64,000 nucleotides of DNA from Ignavibacteria bacterium (GTDB lineage Bacteria; Bacteroidota; Ignavibacteria; Kapaibacteriales; UBA961). Shown piece after piece: positions 44,747-53,515 of this stretch (within the stretch, counting starts at the first letter, position 1; each line of letters starts with the position of its first letter). Where the stretch lies: contig JADJXV010000007.1 of the NCBI GenBank assembly GCA_016720145.1, positions 186,001-250,000 of the forward strand. Direction: 5' to 3'. The position numbers and the translations under genes were made by a program. The notes under the pieces were generated by a model. It saw only the letters and a list, made by a program, of their open reading frames with translations. It was not told the origin of the DNA and made no database searches.

Positions 44747-47017
44747 TTAAAATGCATGACCTAAGCCAATGTGTATTTGTAAATTTTCACTCGAGAATGG
44801 ACTACGAGAAGTAATAAATTTGTTATCATGAGAAGTAGGGTCGTACAACCGAGTAGCAACATCAATCCGTATCGGCCCAACCGGAGTTTCACGACGAAAT
44901 CCAGCTCCAATACCTACTGCAAGGCCACCTATCAAGTCATTCAACCGTGCTGAGGCGTACTTACCTTCCTGTAATTGATTAAATGCATTACCCCAATCGA
45001 TAAAAAAAGTGATACCCATTTCTTGAATTTGATCTGCTAATGTAGAATTAATTCCACGTGGTCTTGCAAAACGATAACGGTATTCAAGACTACCTTCTAT
45101 AATGGTCGCGTTACCTAGGAGATTGTTGGAACCATCAACTGGTATTTCGCTTGAAGTAAGATCTGCAAGACTGCGCGATGAATACGATCGTACGCTATTT
45201 GCTCCACCGGCAAAAAAATGTCGGTCAAAAGGAATAAAGTAACTATTACTTAAGTCTATCCAAATATTACCAGTACGAAATTTTATAGCTAATACATTAT
45301 TCGATCCGGTATGAAAAAAATGGTAATAAGTAAGCTGTAAACGTCTAAAGCTATACAATCTACCATAAGCAAACTCAAAAACTGACGATAAAAAATGACC
45401 CTTAGAGGGAGAGAATGGATTATTCCTTGTATCCGAGGTCAGTGTAGCAGAAAGAATTTGACCCGGATGAGCTAAATTACTACCGGCATAAGTATGTATA
45501 GGAGCGAATGGAATAAGAAATTGTGTAGCAGCTTTTTGTTGATCTTGAGTAACAGCATTGGTGAGAATGTTTATGCTAACTTCTTCGAAATTATGGAGTT
45601 GTTGCAATTCTGTAAAAAACTCGAAAAGTATAGAATTAACAAAAGTATAAGAGGGAAAATTAACTGGAAAAGATACTCGAAGTGGAAAAGAAGTTAAGCG
45701 TAATGGTATTTCTTGTATATCTAATCCACTTGAAAGGAATCGATAGGAGTAGGAAGACTGAAGTGAAAATCCAATCCTTGCGGATCCTATCTCAAATAAT
45801 AAGGGCTGACTAAATTGCCCACCAACCTGCCATTCTCGAGCAATTGAAGAAAATAGACTAAAATCTTGCCAAACATGGCGTCCATATAAACTTACAGTTT
45901 GTGCGGCTCCAAATAAATTTCTATGGAGTAATGAAATTTCTACACCAAAATTTGTAAAATTATCATAAGTAGTATGATTTATAAAAGGTGCTGCCACGAT
46001 TTCTTTTTGTTTTTTATATTGCAAGTATATCTGTAGGGGAAGTATAGTATATTCACCGCTCTGAAGGATCTCAAGTGAATCAATTGACACTAAGTCGAAT
46101 GTAGATAAGCTGTATAAATTAGATTGCGAACGTCCTACGGCTGCTCGATTATACCAATCACCTTCATGTATATCTAACATTTGTCGAATAAGATAATCAG
46201 AAATAGGGTTCTGTTCTCTAAAATCTGACTTTACAAATATTTTGCCTATTTTACAACGCTTTCCTAGTAAGAAAGGTATGATGATGCTATCACTGTACGT
46301 AAGGGGAGATTTAAAAACAATGGGCTGATCGAAGTGAACGAAATAGTATCCGTTATTTTGTAAATAATTAGTCAATGCATCAATAGTATTTTTGATAGAA
46401 GGTTCATTGAAATAAGTACCTTTAGTAGAAGGAACTAATGCAAATAAATCTTCACGAAGCTCAACCGGTAAATTATCAAACCCGGTGTAAATGATTGTAT
46501 CGATTGTATATTGATTATTCTCTTTAACAGAGAAAGTGAGAACATTAGCCTTTTCTGTAGAGTCAAAATCGTAGCTGTATGAAGCAGTTGCATCATGAAA
46601 CCCATATTGATTATAAACATCGATGAGAGTCAGGACATCGTTTTCTGCACCAGTTTGGTCAAAATACCGATATTCTTCTTCGTAATTTCTAACTGCAACC
46701 CCTAAAGCATCTTCAAGTGGTTTAGGAGTATAGGGGTTAATCGATATCTGGCGGTAATAAAATCTAAATATTCTGTGCGCGAAGCTCAGGTCTGATGGAA
46801 GTGAGGATACGACATCTTGCAAAGCAGAACTTGAAAAGTAGATGTTACCGTTAAACTTCACATTATTTAGTTCTCCCTCGAGAGGTAAGGTGTTTATTGG
46901 TTGGGGTGTTCCGGTAATTGGAACAGGTGATTTACTCAATGAATCTGACGTATCAGTTTGTGCGAAACAAACAGAAATATTCAAACTAAACAATACGATA
47001 AATAGGAATAAATACAT
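44747..47017 (-). CDS. BamA/TamA-type outer-membrane protein
   Basis: 756-residue Omp85-family protein. A signal peptide (MYLFLFIVLFSLNISVCFA) is followed by POTRA-like segments (ENNQYTIDTIIYTGFDNLP and later RCKIGKIFVKSDFREQNPI) and a C-terminal 16-strand barrel with the conserved loop motif written here as GGANSVRSYSSRSL, close to the usual VRGY. It ends LQIHIGLGHAF, a typical last strand. TamA- or BamA-like function in outer-membrane protein insertion is likely; which one is open. The main essential BamA may lie elsewhere. Confidence 0.85.
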   Translation of the reverse strand: MYLFLFIVLFSLNISVCFAQTDTSDSLSKSPVPITGTPQPINTLPLEGELNNVKFNGNIYFSSSALQDVVSSLPSDLSFAHRIFRFYYRQISINPYTPKPLEDALGVAVRNYEEEYRYFDQTGAENDVLTLIDVYNQYGFHDATASYSYDFDSTEKANVLTFSVKENNQYTIDTIIYTGFDNLPVELREDLFALVPSTKGTYFNEPSIKNTIDALTNYLQNNGYYFVHFDQPIVFKSPLTYSDSIIIPFLLGKRCKIGKIFVKSDFREQNPISDYLIRQMLDIHEGDWYNRAAVGRSQSNLYSLSTFDLVSIDSLEILQSGEYTILPLQIYLQYKKQKEIVAAPFINHTTYDNFTNFGVEISLLHRNLFGAAQTVSLYGRHVWQDFSLFSSIAREWQVGGQFSQPLLFEIGSARIGFSLQSSYSYRFLSSGLDIQEIPLRLTSFPLRVSFPVNFPSYTFVNSILFEFFTELQQLHNFEEVSINILTNAVTQDQQKAATQFLIPFAPIHTYAGSNLAHPGQILSATLTSDTRNNPFSPSKGHFLSSVFEFAYGRLYSFRRLQLTYYHFFHTGSNNVLAIKFRTGNIWIDLSNSYFIPFDRHFFAGGANSVRSYSSRSLADLTSSEIPVDGSNNLLGNATIIEGSLEYRYRFARPRGINSTLADQIQEMGITFFIDWGNAFNQLQEGKYASARLNDLIGGLAVGIGAGFRRETPVGPIRIDVATRLYDPTSHDNKFITSRSPFSSENLQIHIGLGHAF

Positions 47018-47030
47018 AAAGCTATAGACA

Positions 47031-47063
47031 AAAAACAGCCCAAACCTCTATATGGTTCGGGCT
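47031..47063 (-). terminator. Terminator of the DUF2795 gene
   Basis: AGCCCAAACC (47037-47046) pairs with GGTTCGGGCT (47054-47063), with one mismatch. On the minus strand it is followed by six T residues. It lies between the DUF2795 stop (47100) and the BamA-like start (47017). Confidence 0.75.
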
Positions 47064-47099
47064 AGCCAAATAGTAAATACCAGGAACATATCATTGTAG

Positions 47100-47339
47100 T
47101 TAATACATGTTCTCTTCTTCTTCGTCATCATTAAAATATAGGTCATCCGTAGCATTTTCATACTCAGGCCACAAATCTTCCATACCTTCATATAGCTCAT
47201 CATTATCTTCTAATTCAGCCAGATTATCAATGACTTGTTGATGAGCACCTGTACGATTCGCATAGTCGATGAGCTCTTCTTTAGTAGCAGGCCAAGGCGC
47301 ATCCTCGAGCGCATACGCTAATTCTGGTGTCCAAAACAT
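47100..47339 (-). CDS. DUF2795 family small protein with acidic tail
   Basis: 79-residue protein. The N-terminal half (AWPATKEELIDYANRTGAHQ, read here as DAPWPATKEELIDYAN then QQVIDNLAELEDND) matches the DUF2795 domain found in many small bacterial proteins of unknown function. The C-terminal half is very acidic (Asp/Glu-rich to the end). No partner is evident. A TATTTTTG element lies at 47461-47468 on the minus strand, 122 bases upstream. Confidence 0.75.
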   Translation of the reverse strand: MFWTPELAYALEDAPWPATKEELIDYANRTGAHQQVIDNLAELEDNDELYEGMEDLWPEYENATDDLYFNDDEEEENMY

Positions 47340-47460
47340 ATTTAACCCTCTTATATAATTAATAAAACATAAACATTTTCGGTTAGCAGCTACCTATACA
47401 AGGCGATGTGTTTTGTAGTTAGGTATGCCGGTCAAAGTGGTCGGGTGCAAGAATTTTGCG

Positions 47461-47468
47461 CAAAAATA
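47461..47468 (-). promoter_or_regulatory. Putative -7 element upstream of the DUF2795 gene
   Basis: TATTTTTG on the minus strand in the 285-base divergent gap between the DUF2795 gene and gatB. It matches TAnnTTTG. The remainder of the gap shows nothing clear. Confidence 0.35.
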
Positions 47469-47624
47469 CACTCTTATGGAGCATTAAACAAATTGAAGAA
47501 CAGATAATTAAATAATAGTAGTATTACCAGATACCATTGGTAGTGAAACTGGGGAAAATTAAGTGATGAGATTTTGTTAAATTTGTAACAAGTAAAGCAT
47601 TATATATAAAGTTAAAGATACTCA

Positions 47625-49073
47625 ATGAAAAGTGATTACGAAGCGGTTATAGGGTTAGAAGTACATGTACAACTAAAGACACAAACCAAAGCATTTTGTG
47701 GTTGTTCGACCAGTTTTGCATCTTCACCAAATATGAATACTTGCCCAATATGTTTGGGGCATCCAGGAGCTTTACCGGTATTAAACAAAAATATTGTCGA
47801 ATACGCATTATTGCTAGGTCTAGCTACCGGTTGCAGTATTCGTCCATACTCAGTATTTTCGAGAAAAAACTACTTTTATCCGGATCTTCCAAAAGGATAT
47901 CAAGTATCTCAATACGAAGATCCGATATGCTTTAACGGTGAAATTGAAATAGAAAGTGAGAATACTAAAAAAAGAATTGGGATTACAAGAATCCACATGG
48001 AGGAAGATGCCGGTAAGTCTATACATGACATTGACATAGATACACTCGTTGATCTAAACCGCAGTGGAGTACCATTGCTTGAAATTGTCAGTGAGCCGGA
48101 CATTCGCAGCGGACAGGAAGCATATCAATATTTAATGCAAATTCGACAAATAGTAATGTATCTTGGAGTTTGTGATGGTAATATGGAAGAGGGCTCATTA
48201 CGATGTGATGCGAACATATCAGTTCGAAAACGAGGAGCAGAAAAATTTGGAACAAGAACGGAAGTTAAAAACCTTAATAGTTTTAGAAATGTAGAAAGGG
48301 CAATTGGTTATGAAATTGAAAGACAAGTCGAACTCATAGAATCGGGTGGTTATGTTGTACAACAATCGATGCAGTGGGATGCTTCGATACACGAAACCAA
48401 GGTAATGAGATCGAAGGAAAAAGCACATGATTATCGATACTTCCCTGAGCCGGACTTAGTCGGTGTCAATGTGAACGAAGAATGGCTACGTAAAGTACAA
48501 TTGATGCTACCTGAGCTACCCCAAGCAAGAAAAGCACGATTTATTTATGATTTTGGACTGCCGGCATACGACGCTGGTATTTTGATAGAGGAGAAGAGTT
48601 TAGGAGACTATTTTGAAAATGTCGTCTCTAAATTAGCTGTAAAATCCAAAGATCGCTATAAATTAGTAAGTAACTGGATTATGACTGAAGTAATGCGAGT
48701 ATTATCTGAACGTAAAATTGCCGCCGCAGAATTTGTCGTAGAGCCGGCATTTATTGCTGAAATTGTTGATTTGATTAGTTCAGAGACTATTAGCAATAAA
48801 ACTGCAAAAGAAGTATTTGCTGAAATGCTTATCAGCAATAAAGCTCCTAAATCTATAGTTAATGAAAAGGGTTTGTCTCAAGTCTCGGACGTCATATTCA
48901 TTGAATCAACAATTAATTCGATCTTAAAAGAAAACGTTGAAAATGTAGAAAAATACAGGTCAGGTAAAAATAATCTATTTGGCTATTTTGTAAGCCAGGT
49001 ATTAAAAAATACAGGTGGTAAAGCCAATCCAAAAATTGTAACGGAAGTATTGAAACGGATGCTCGAAAATTAG
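47625..49073 (+). CDS. gatB: Aspartyl/glutamyl-tRNA amidotransferase subunit B
   Basis: 482-residue GatB, the kinase/transamidase subunit of GatCAB that converts mischarged Glu-tRNA-Gln or Asp-tRNA-Asn. The start VIGLEVHVQLKTQTKAFCGC with the zinc Cys residues, CPICLGHPGALPVLN, and DLNRSGVPLLEIVSEPD are intact, and the C-terminal YqeY-type tail ends in NPKIVTEVLKRML. GatA and GatC are not in the window. Confidence 0.97.
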   Translation: MKSDYEAVIGLEVHVQLKTQTKAFCGCSTSFASSPNMNTCPICLGHPGALPVLNKNIVEYALLLGLATGCSIRPYSVFSRKNYFYPDLPKGYQVSQYEDPICFNGEIEIESENTKKRIGITRIHMEEDAGKSIHDIDIDTLVDLNRSGVPLLEIVSEPDIRSGQEAYQYLMQIRQIVMYLGVCDGNMEEGSLRCDANISVRKRGAEKFGTRTEVKNLNSFRNVERAIGYEIERQVELIESGGYVVQQSMQWDASIHETKVMRSKEKAHDYRYFPEPDLVGVNVNEEWLRKVQLMLPELPQARKARFIYDFGLPAYDAGILIEEKSLGDYFENVVSKLAVKSKDRYKLVSNWIMTEVMRVLSERKIAAAEFVVEPAFIAEIVDLISSETISNKTAKEVFAEMLISNKAPKSIVNEKGLSQVSDVIFIESTINSILKENVENVEKYRSGKNNLFGYFVSQVLKNTGGKANPKIVTEVLKRMLEN

Positions 49074-49236
49074 GCACATATAATTTTAGCTTTTCTTGTT
49101 CAAAGTTTAGTGGTATTTTGGAAGTAAATCGGTAGATATTGATATAAATATTGCAAAGAATTTTGGCAATTGGCTAACAAATATCGTCTATGCCTCAAAA
49201 AATGCAACAATATAATTATACTAGCAGGAGCACACA

Positions 49237-50190
49237 ATGCCATTACCAAAGACGGAGTTTATATGGATGAACGGAAAGTTTGTGAAATGGGATGATGCGA
49301 AAATACACGTACTTTCACATGTAGTTCATTACGGGTCAAGCTGGTTTGAAGGTTTACGAGCTTATTACACCAAAAAAGGAACCGCTATTTTCCGATTAAC
49401 AGAGCACATTCACCGCCTCGCAATGTCAGTTAAAATATATAGGGGAGAGATGCCCTATTCTATTGAAGAAATGTGCAAAGCTACAATTGACCTCGTACGT
49501 AAAAACGAATTGCAATCCTGCTATATTCGACCTGTTGTCTATCGAGGCTATGGTGAGTTAGGTGTGTATCCTCTCACATGTCCGTTAGAAGCCGCAATTG
49601 GCACTTGGCAATGGGGCAAATACTTAGGTAAAGAAGCGTTAGATCAAGGAGTAGATGTATGTGTGTCGTCATGGAGCAGATTATCGAATAATTCAATGCC
49701 AGCATCTTCCAAAGCCGGTGGCAATTATCTAAATTCTCAACTTGTTAGAATGGAAGCCCTTCAACATGGCTACGCAGAAGGCATCGGGCTTGATTCACAA
49801 GGAAATGTGAGTGAAGGAAGCGGCGAAAACATTTTCTTTGTACAAGATGGCACTATTTATACTCCACCATTAAGTTCTTCAATTTTACAAGGTATTACGC
49901 GTGCTACTGTAGTACAAATTGCAAAAGACTTGGGTATAAGTATAGTAGAAACAACCATTCCACGATCTATGCTCTATACTGCAGACGAAATATTTTTTAG
50001 TGGAACTGCTGTTGAGGTAACTCCGGTGCGCTCTGTTGATACAATTAAAGTAAGAGATGGGAAAGTCGGAGAAATTACACGTCAGATTCAACGTGTATTT
50101 TTTGATGTTGTAGAAAACGGTAATGATAAACACGGTTGGCTAACATTTATTGACCCTAAAAAAACATCAAAAAAGAATAATAATAAGTAA
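49237..50190 (+). CDS. ilvE: Branched-chain amino acid aminotransferase
   Basis: 317-residue class IV PLP aminotransferase for Leu, Ile and Val. HYGSSWFEGLRAY, the PLP Lys in PASSKAGGNYLNSQL, and GSGENIFFVQDG with the C-terminal EIFFSGTAVEVTPVRSVD are intact. AGCAGGAGC precedes the start. The next gene, 32 bases downstream, is the fused E1 of a branched-chain-type 2-oxoacid dehydrogenase, so transamination and oxidative decarboxylation of branched-chain amino acids would be linked. Confidence 0.95.
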   Translation: MPLPKTEFIWMNGKFVKWDDAKIHVLSHVVHYGSSWFEGLRAYYTKKGTAIFRLTEHIHRLAMSVKIYRGEMPYSIEEMCKATIDLVRKNELQSCYIRPVVYRGYGELGVYPLTCPLEAAIGTWQWGKYLGKEALDQGVDVCVSSWSRLSNNSMPASSKAGGNYLNSQLVRMEALQHGYAEGIGLDSQGNVSEGSGENIFFVQDGTIYTPPLSSSILQGITRATVVQIAKDLGISIVETTIPRSMLYTADEIFFSGTAVEVTPVRSVDTIKVRDGKVGEITRQIQRVFFDVVENGNDKHGWLTFIDPKKTSKKNNNK

Positions 50191-50222
50191 CCAGTTCAGA
50201 AAATAATTATTGAGTAGCAAGT

Positions 50223-52361
50223 ATGCCAGCTAAGATACATAAAAACAATATTGTCAGTACATCTAACAAGAATTCCAGTAAAAGCAAAAAACCTGGAACA
50301 GATCAAATACCGGTATCCTTTAGTACATTTGATACGATTGGATTTGATACTAATACTATTATAGCATGGTATAAACTAATGCACTTAGGGCGTAGGTTGG
50401 ATGAAAAAGCCGCTTTGTATCTCAAAATGGCAAAGGGATGGTCTTATCATGCACCATTTGCGGGTCATGATGGAATTCAGCTTGCAATTGGTCAAATATT
50501 TCGTTCGGGGAAAGATTTTTTGTTTCCGTATTATCGTGATTTAATGACTTGTCTATCTGCCGGTTTAACGGTCGAGGAGATAATTCTTAATGGATTAAGT
50601 AAAGACGCAGATGTAGCTGGTGGGGGGCGTCACATGAGCAATCACTTTGCCAAGCCTTCAATTAGAATTCAGAACGGGTCTTCGTGTACAGGAAATCATT
50701 GTCAGCATGCTGCAGGTACTGCACGTGCAATTAAGAAGTACAAAGGCGATGAAATAGCTATTTACTCTGGAGGAGAATCAGCATGCTCGGAAGGGTATTT
50801 CTATGAAGCTGTTAATGGAGCATCACGAGAAAAGCTACCTGTAATTTTTGTAATTCAGAATAATAAATACGGAATATCTGTTCCGGTAGAGGAGCAAACT
50901 GCGAACACGAGAGTTTCCGATAATTTTATAGGGTTTGCTAATTTTAAAATCATCAATTGTGACGGTCGCGATCCGTTTGACTCATATCGTGCTTTAGCAG
51001 AAGCTAGAGAATATGTATTATCCGGAGCTGGAGCTGCGATGGTCCACGCAGATTGTGACCGTATCGGATCTCACTCCAATTCGGATAATCAAGAGTTATA
51101 TCGGACAAAGGAAGTAATTGATGAAATGAAAAGTAGAGACCCTTTGGTAAGATTTAGAGACCTACTACTCAAGAATAAACTAATTAATGAACAAGATATT
51201 AAAGCGCTTGAAGAAGAAAATCAAAGTATTATTTTTGCTGCAGCTGATAAAGTAGAGCCAGCACCTGAACCTCTGCCCGAATCGTATAAATTGTATCTTT
51301 TACCCGAAGCAATCATTGGGTATGAGGATATATCTGAGACTCGATATGTTCAAGATCCAACTGCTCCTCAGTTGACTTTACGTGAAGGAATTAATCTAGC
51401 GATGATACAGGAATTTAAACGTAATCCAAACACATTTTTGTGGGGGCAAGATGTAGCATCTGTTAAAAAACAAGGAATTTTCAACGTTCCAAAAGGCATG
51501 CTTGATGAATTTGGAAATGATAGAATTTTCAACGGCCCTATAGCAGAAGATTATATAGTTGGAACAGCAAATGGATTTTCAAGATATCGTGATGATATTA
51601 GGGTTGTAATAGAAGGTGCAGAGTTTGCGGATTATTTTTGGCCTGCTATGGAACAATTAATAGAATGCTCGCATGATTTCTGGAGAACTAAGGGGCAATT
51701 TTCTCCAAATATCGTTATTAGATTAGCTAGTGGTGGTTATATTCAAGGTGGTTTATATCATTCACAAAATTTAGATGCAATATTTTCCCATCTTCCTGGA
51801 ATACGAGTAGTATGCCCTTCTTTTGCTGATGATGCAATAGGATTGATGAGAAATGCAATCAGATCACGTGGGGTGACTTTGTACCTTGAGCCAAAATTTC
51901 TATATAATTATCGTCCAACCTCAGCATCTGAGCCGGGTGAAGATTTTATCATTCCCTTTGGTAAGGCAAAAATTAGAAGAGAAGGAACTGATGTGACAAT
52001 AATCAGCTATGGTAATGCTGTACATCTTTCGTTGCAGGCAGCATTAGTCTTATCCAATGAAGGAATTTCTTGTGAAGTGATTGATTTGCGCTCACTTGCA
52101 CCATGGGACTCGAAAACGGTTTTTGATTCTGTTAAAAAAACAGGTAAAGCTATCGTAGCACATGAGCATTATCGTACGGGAGGGCTAGGTGGTGAAATTG
52201 CCTCTACAATAAGCGATGAGTTGTTTAAATATCTTGATGCACCAGTTTGTAGAATATGTTCAAAAGATACACCAGTAGGTTTTGCAAAGTCACTTGAAAG
52301 TGCAATATTACTTAATCAAAACGACATAATTTTAGAAGTTCAAAAGCTCGTTAAATATTAA
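50223..52361 (+). CDS. Fused E1 alpha/beta 2-oxoacid dehydrogenase
   Basis: 712-residue E1 enzyme with both subunits in one chain. The alpha part (about 1-345) has YYRDLMTCLSAGLTVEEI, the thiamine diphosphate region SGGESACSEGYFYEAVNGAS and VIFVIQNNKYGISVP. The beta part (from about 380) has LREGINLAMIQEF, VGTANGFSRYRDD, EGAEFADYFWPAMEQLI and the C-terminal RTGGLGGEIASTISDEL. Such fusions are common in this part of the bacterial tree and are annotated as 2-oxoisovalerate or 2-oxoacid dehydrogenases. Next to ilvE, a branched-chain substrate is the likeliest. The E2 at 3417-5246 is the only acyltransferase in the window. Confidence 0.92.
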   Translation: MPAKIHKNNIVSTSNKNSSKSKKPGTDQIPVSFSTFDTIGFDTNTIIAWYKLMHLGRRLDEKAALYLKMAKGWSYHAPFAGHDGIQLAIGQIFRSGKDFLFPYYRDLMTCLSAGLTVEEIILNGLSKDADVAGGGRHMSNHFAKPSIRIQNGSSCTGNHCQHAAGTARAIKKYKGDEIAIYSGGESACSEGYFYEAVNGASREKLPVIFVIQNNKYGISVPVEEQTANTRVSDNFIGFANFKIINCDGRDPFDSYRALAEAREYVLSGAGAAMVHADCDRIGSHSNSDNQELYRTKEVIDEMKSRDPLVRFRDLLLKNKLINEQDIKALEEENQSIIFAAADKVEPAPEPLPESYKLYLLPEAIIGYEDISETRYVQDPTAPQLTLREGINLAMIQEFKRNPNTFLWGQDVASVKKQGIFNVPKGMLDEFGNDRIFNGPIAEDYIVGTANGFSRYRDDIRVVIEGAEFADYFWPAMEQLIECSHDFWRTKGQFSPNIVIRLASGGYIQGGLYHSQNLDAIFSHLPGIRVVCPSFADDAIGLMRNAIRSRGVTLYLEPKFLYNYRPTSASEPGEDFIIPFGKAKIRREGTDVTIISYGNAVHLSLQAALVLSNEGISCEVIDLRSLAPWDSKTVFDSVKKTGKAIVAHEHYRTGGLGGEIASTISDELFKYLDAPVCRICSKDTPVGFAKSLESAILLNQNDIILEVQKLVKY

Positions 52362-52379
52362 AATAGATCATCTAAACGG

Positions 52380-52422
52380 TGTGGAGAATCAGAGTGTGGA
52401 AATAATCTGACAGTGTGCAAAA
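52380..52422. repeat. Three TGTG-started DnaA-box-like sites
   Basis: TGTGGAGAA (52380-52388), TGTGGAAAT (52395-52403) and TGTGCAAAA (52414-52422), in the same orientation and closely spaced. They differ by one or two bases from the DnaA-box TGTGGATAA. The cluster lies upstream of the tRNA-like gene. Other proteins could bind here; this is weaker than the 34.8-35.0 kb cluster. Confidence 0.35.
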
Positions 52423-52491
52423 CGTGGCACGACAAAATATTAGATGGCTCTAAATATTTCTCACTGAGAGATCAAAGAAAAAAGTTTTCAT

Positions 52492-52521
52492 TGGTAATTC
52501 GGTGTAGGAATACTATATTTG
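52492..52521 (+). promoter_or_regulatory. Putative promoter of the tRNA-like sequence and TPR gene
   Basis: TATATTTG at 52514-52521 matches TAnnTTTG, and an ATTGG lies about 20 bases upstream. Transcription would begin near 52528, about 23 bases before the tRNA-like sequence. Confidence 0.5.
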
Positions 52522-52550
52522 CGTGAATATGCGGAATGTGCCGGGTGATT

Positions 52551-52624
52551 ACGCCTACAGCTCAACCGGATTGAGCATTGGATTACGGTTCCAAGGGTTG
52601 GGGGTTCAACCCCTTGCTGGGGTA
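52551..52624 (+). tRNA. tRNA-Arg(ACG)-like sequence, partly degenerate
   Basis: A 74-base stretch with a good D stem (GCTC/GAGC), D loop AACCGGATT, and a perfect anticodon arm TTGGA-TTACGGT-TCCAA whose loop gives anticodon ACG, followed by GGGGG and TTCAA of the T arm. Against an intact tRNA: base 8 is C instead of T, base 21 is T instead of A, the T stem pairs only partly, and the acceptor arms (ACGCCTA and CTGGGGT) pair at four of seven positions. No CCA is encoded. It could be a decaying copy or a gene with sequence errors; the promoter upstream favours a real gene. Confidence 0.45.
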
Positions 52625-52690
52625 CCGCTAATCTATTGCGACAGTAATAAGTTAATTAAATTGGATTATTTAATACCAAGAGAAAATATA

Positions 52691-53416
52691 ATGTCTAAAC
52701 CTGAAGATATGTTGACTGTCAAAGATGAAGATTCTGGGATGTTACTAAGACCAGATATTGATTTGGCGAACAAAAAATCAAACGATTTTAAAAATATATT
52801 TAAAATTGGAATTGGTGTAACTGTAATAATAATAATTTTAGTTGTAGCAGTAGTCTTTTATAATAAAGCAAATTATGAAAATGAGCAGAACGCATCTGCT
52901 GCACTTTCGAGAATTCGCGTGATTTTTGAATCTGGGGATTACACTAAAGCGTTAAATGGGGATGCAACTAAACTTATTAGAGATACACCGGTGCTAGGTT
53001 TAAAGGAAATTGTTAATCAGTACGGAAATGCAGAAAACGGCAGAGTTGCTGCATTATATGCAGGTAATGCACTGGTTTCAATAAAAAAACATAGTGAGGC
53101 TTTAGAATATTTTGATAAGTCACTTAATAGTTCATCGAAAGAAGTTGTAATAAGCGCCTTGATAGGATTGGCAGTTTGTAAAGAAAATCAAAACGATTAT
53201 AAAGGTTCTGCTGAGTATTATGAAAGAGCGTCTCAGCAATCAACACAGCCAACGACTAAAGATAAACTAAGGTTATACGCTGCAATGAGTTTTGAAAAAG
53301 CTGGAATTAAAGAAAAAGCAGAAGTATTATTCCGTGACATCTTAAGTGGTGAATCCTCTGAATTTATCTCAGAATCCAAGAGCGGACTAACTAGACTTGG
53401 CATGATTGTTGAGTAA
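52691..53416 (+). CDS. Membrane-anchored TPR-type protein
   Basis: About 241 residues. The ATG at 52691 is chosen because the open frame further upstream runs through the tRNA-like sequence. Residues ~1-37 are polar, then one membrane segment (IGIGVTVIIIILVVAVVFY), then an extracytoplasmic helical part with tetratricopeptide-like repeats (AALYAGNALVSIKKHSEALEYF, GLAVCKENQNDYKGSAEYY, YAAMSFEKAGIKEKAEVLF). This layout resembles the YfgM/tol-pal-type helper proteins. The role is unknown. It is followed by the large secreted protein gene. Confidence 0.8.
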   Translation: MSKPEDMLTVKDEDSGMLLRPDIDLANKKSNDFKNIFKIGIGVTVIIIILVVAVVFYNKANYENEQNASAALSRIRVIFESGDYTKALNGDATKLIRDTPVLGLKEIVNQYGNAENGRVAALYAGNALVSIKKHSEALEYFDKSLNSSSKEVVISALIGLAVCKENQNDYKGSAEYYERASQQSTQPTTKDKLRLYAAMSFEKAGIKEKAEVLFRDILSGESSEFISESKSGLTRLGMIVE

Positions 53417-53515
53417 TGATCTCCGTTTAGTCCTTATTAATAGATTAAAAGTAAATATAAAAAGTTAAATATAAAGTTAAATTATTACAATTTTATTCAT
53501 CCAAACGGAGGTATT

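Noticed and set aside
52523..52690. N-terminal extension of the membrane TPR protein
   Set aside because: The extra 56 codons run through the tRNA-like sequence, while the ATG at 52691 gives a natural protein start.
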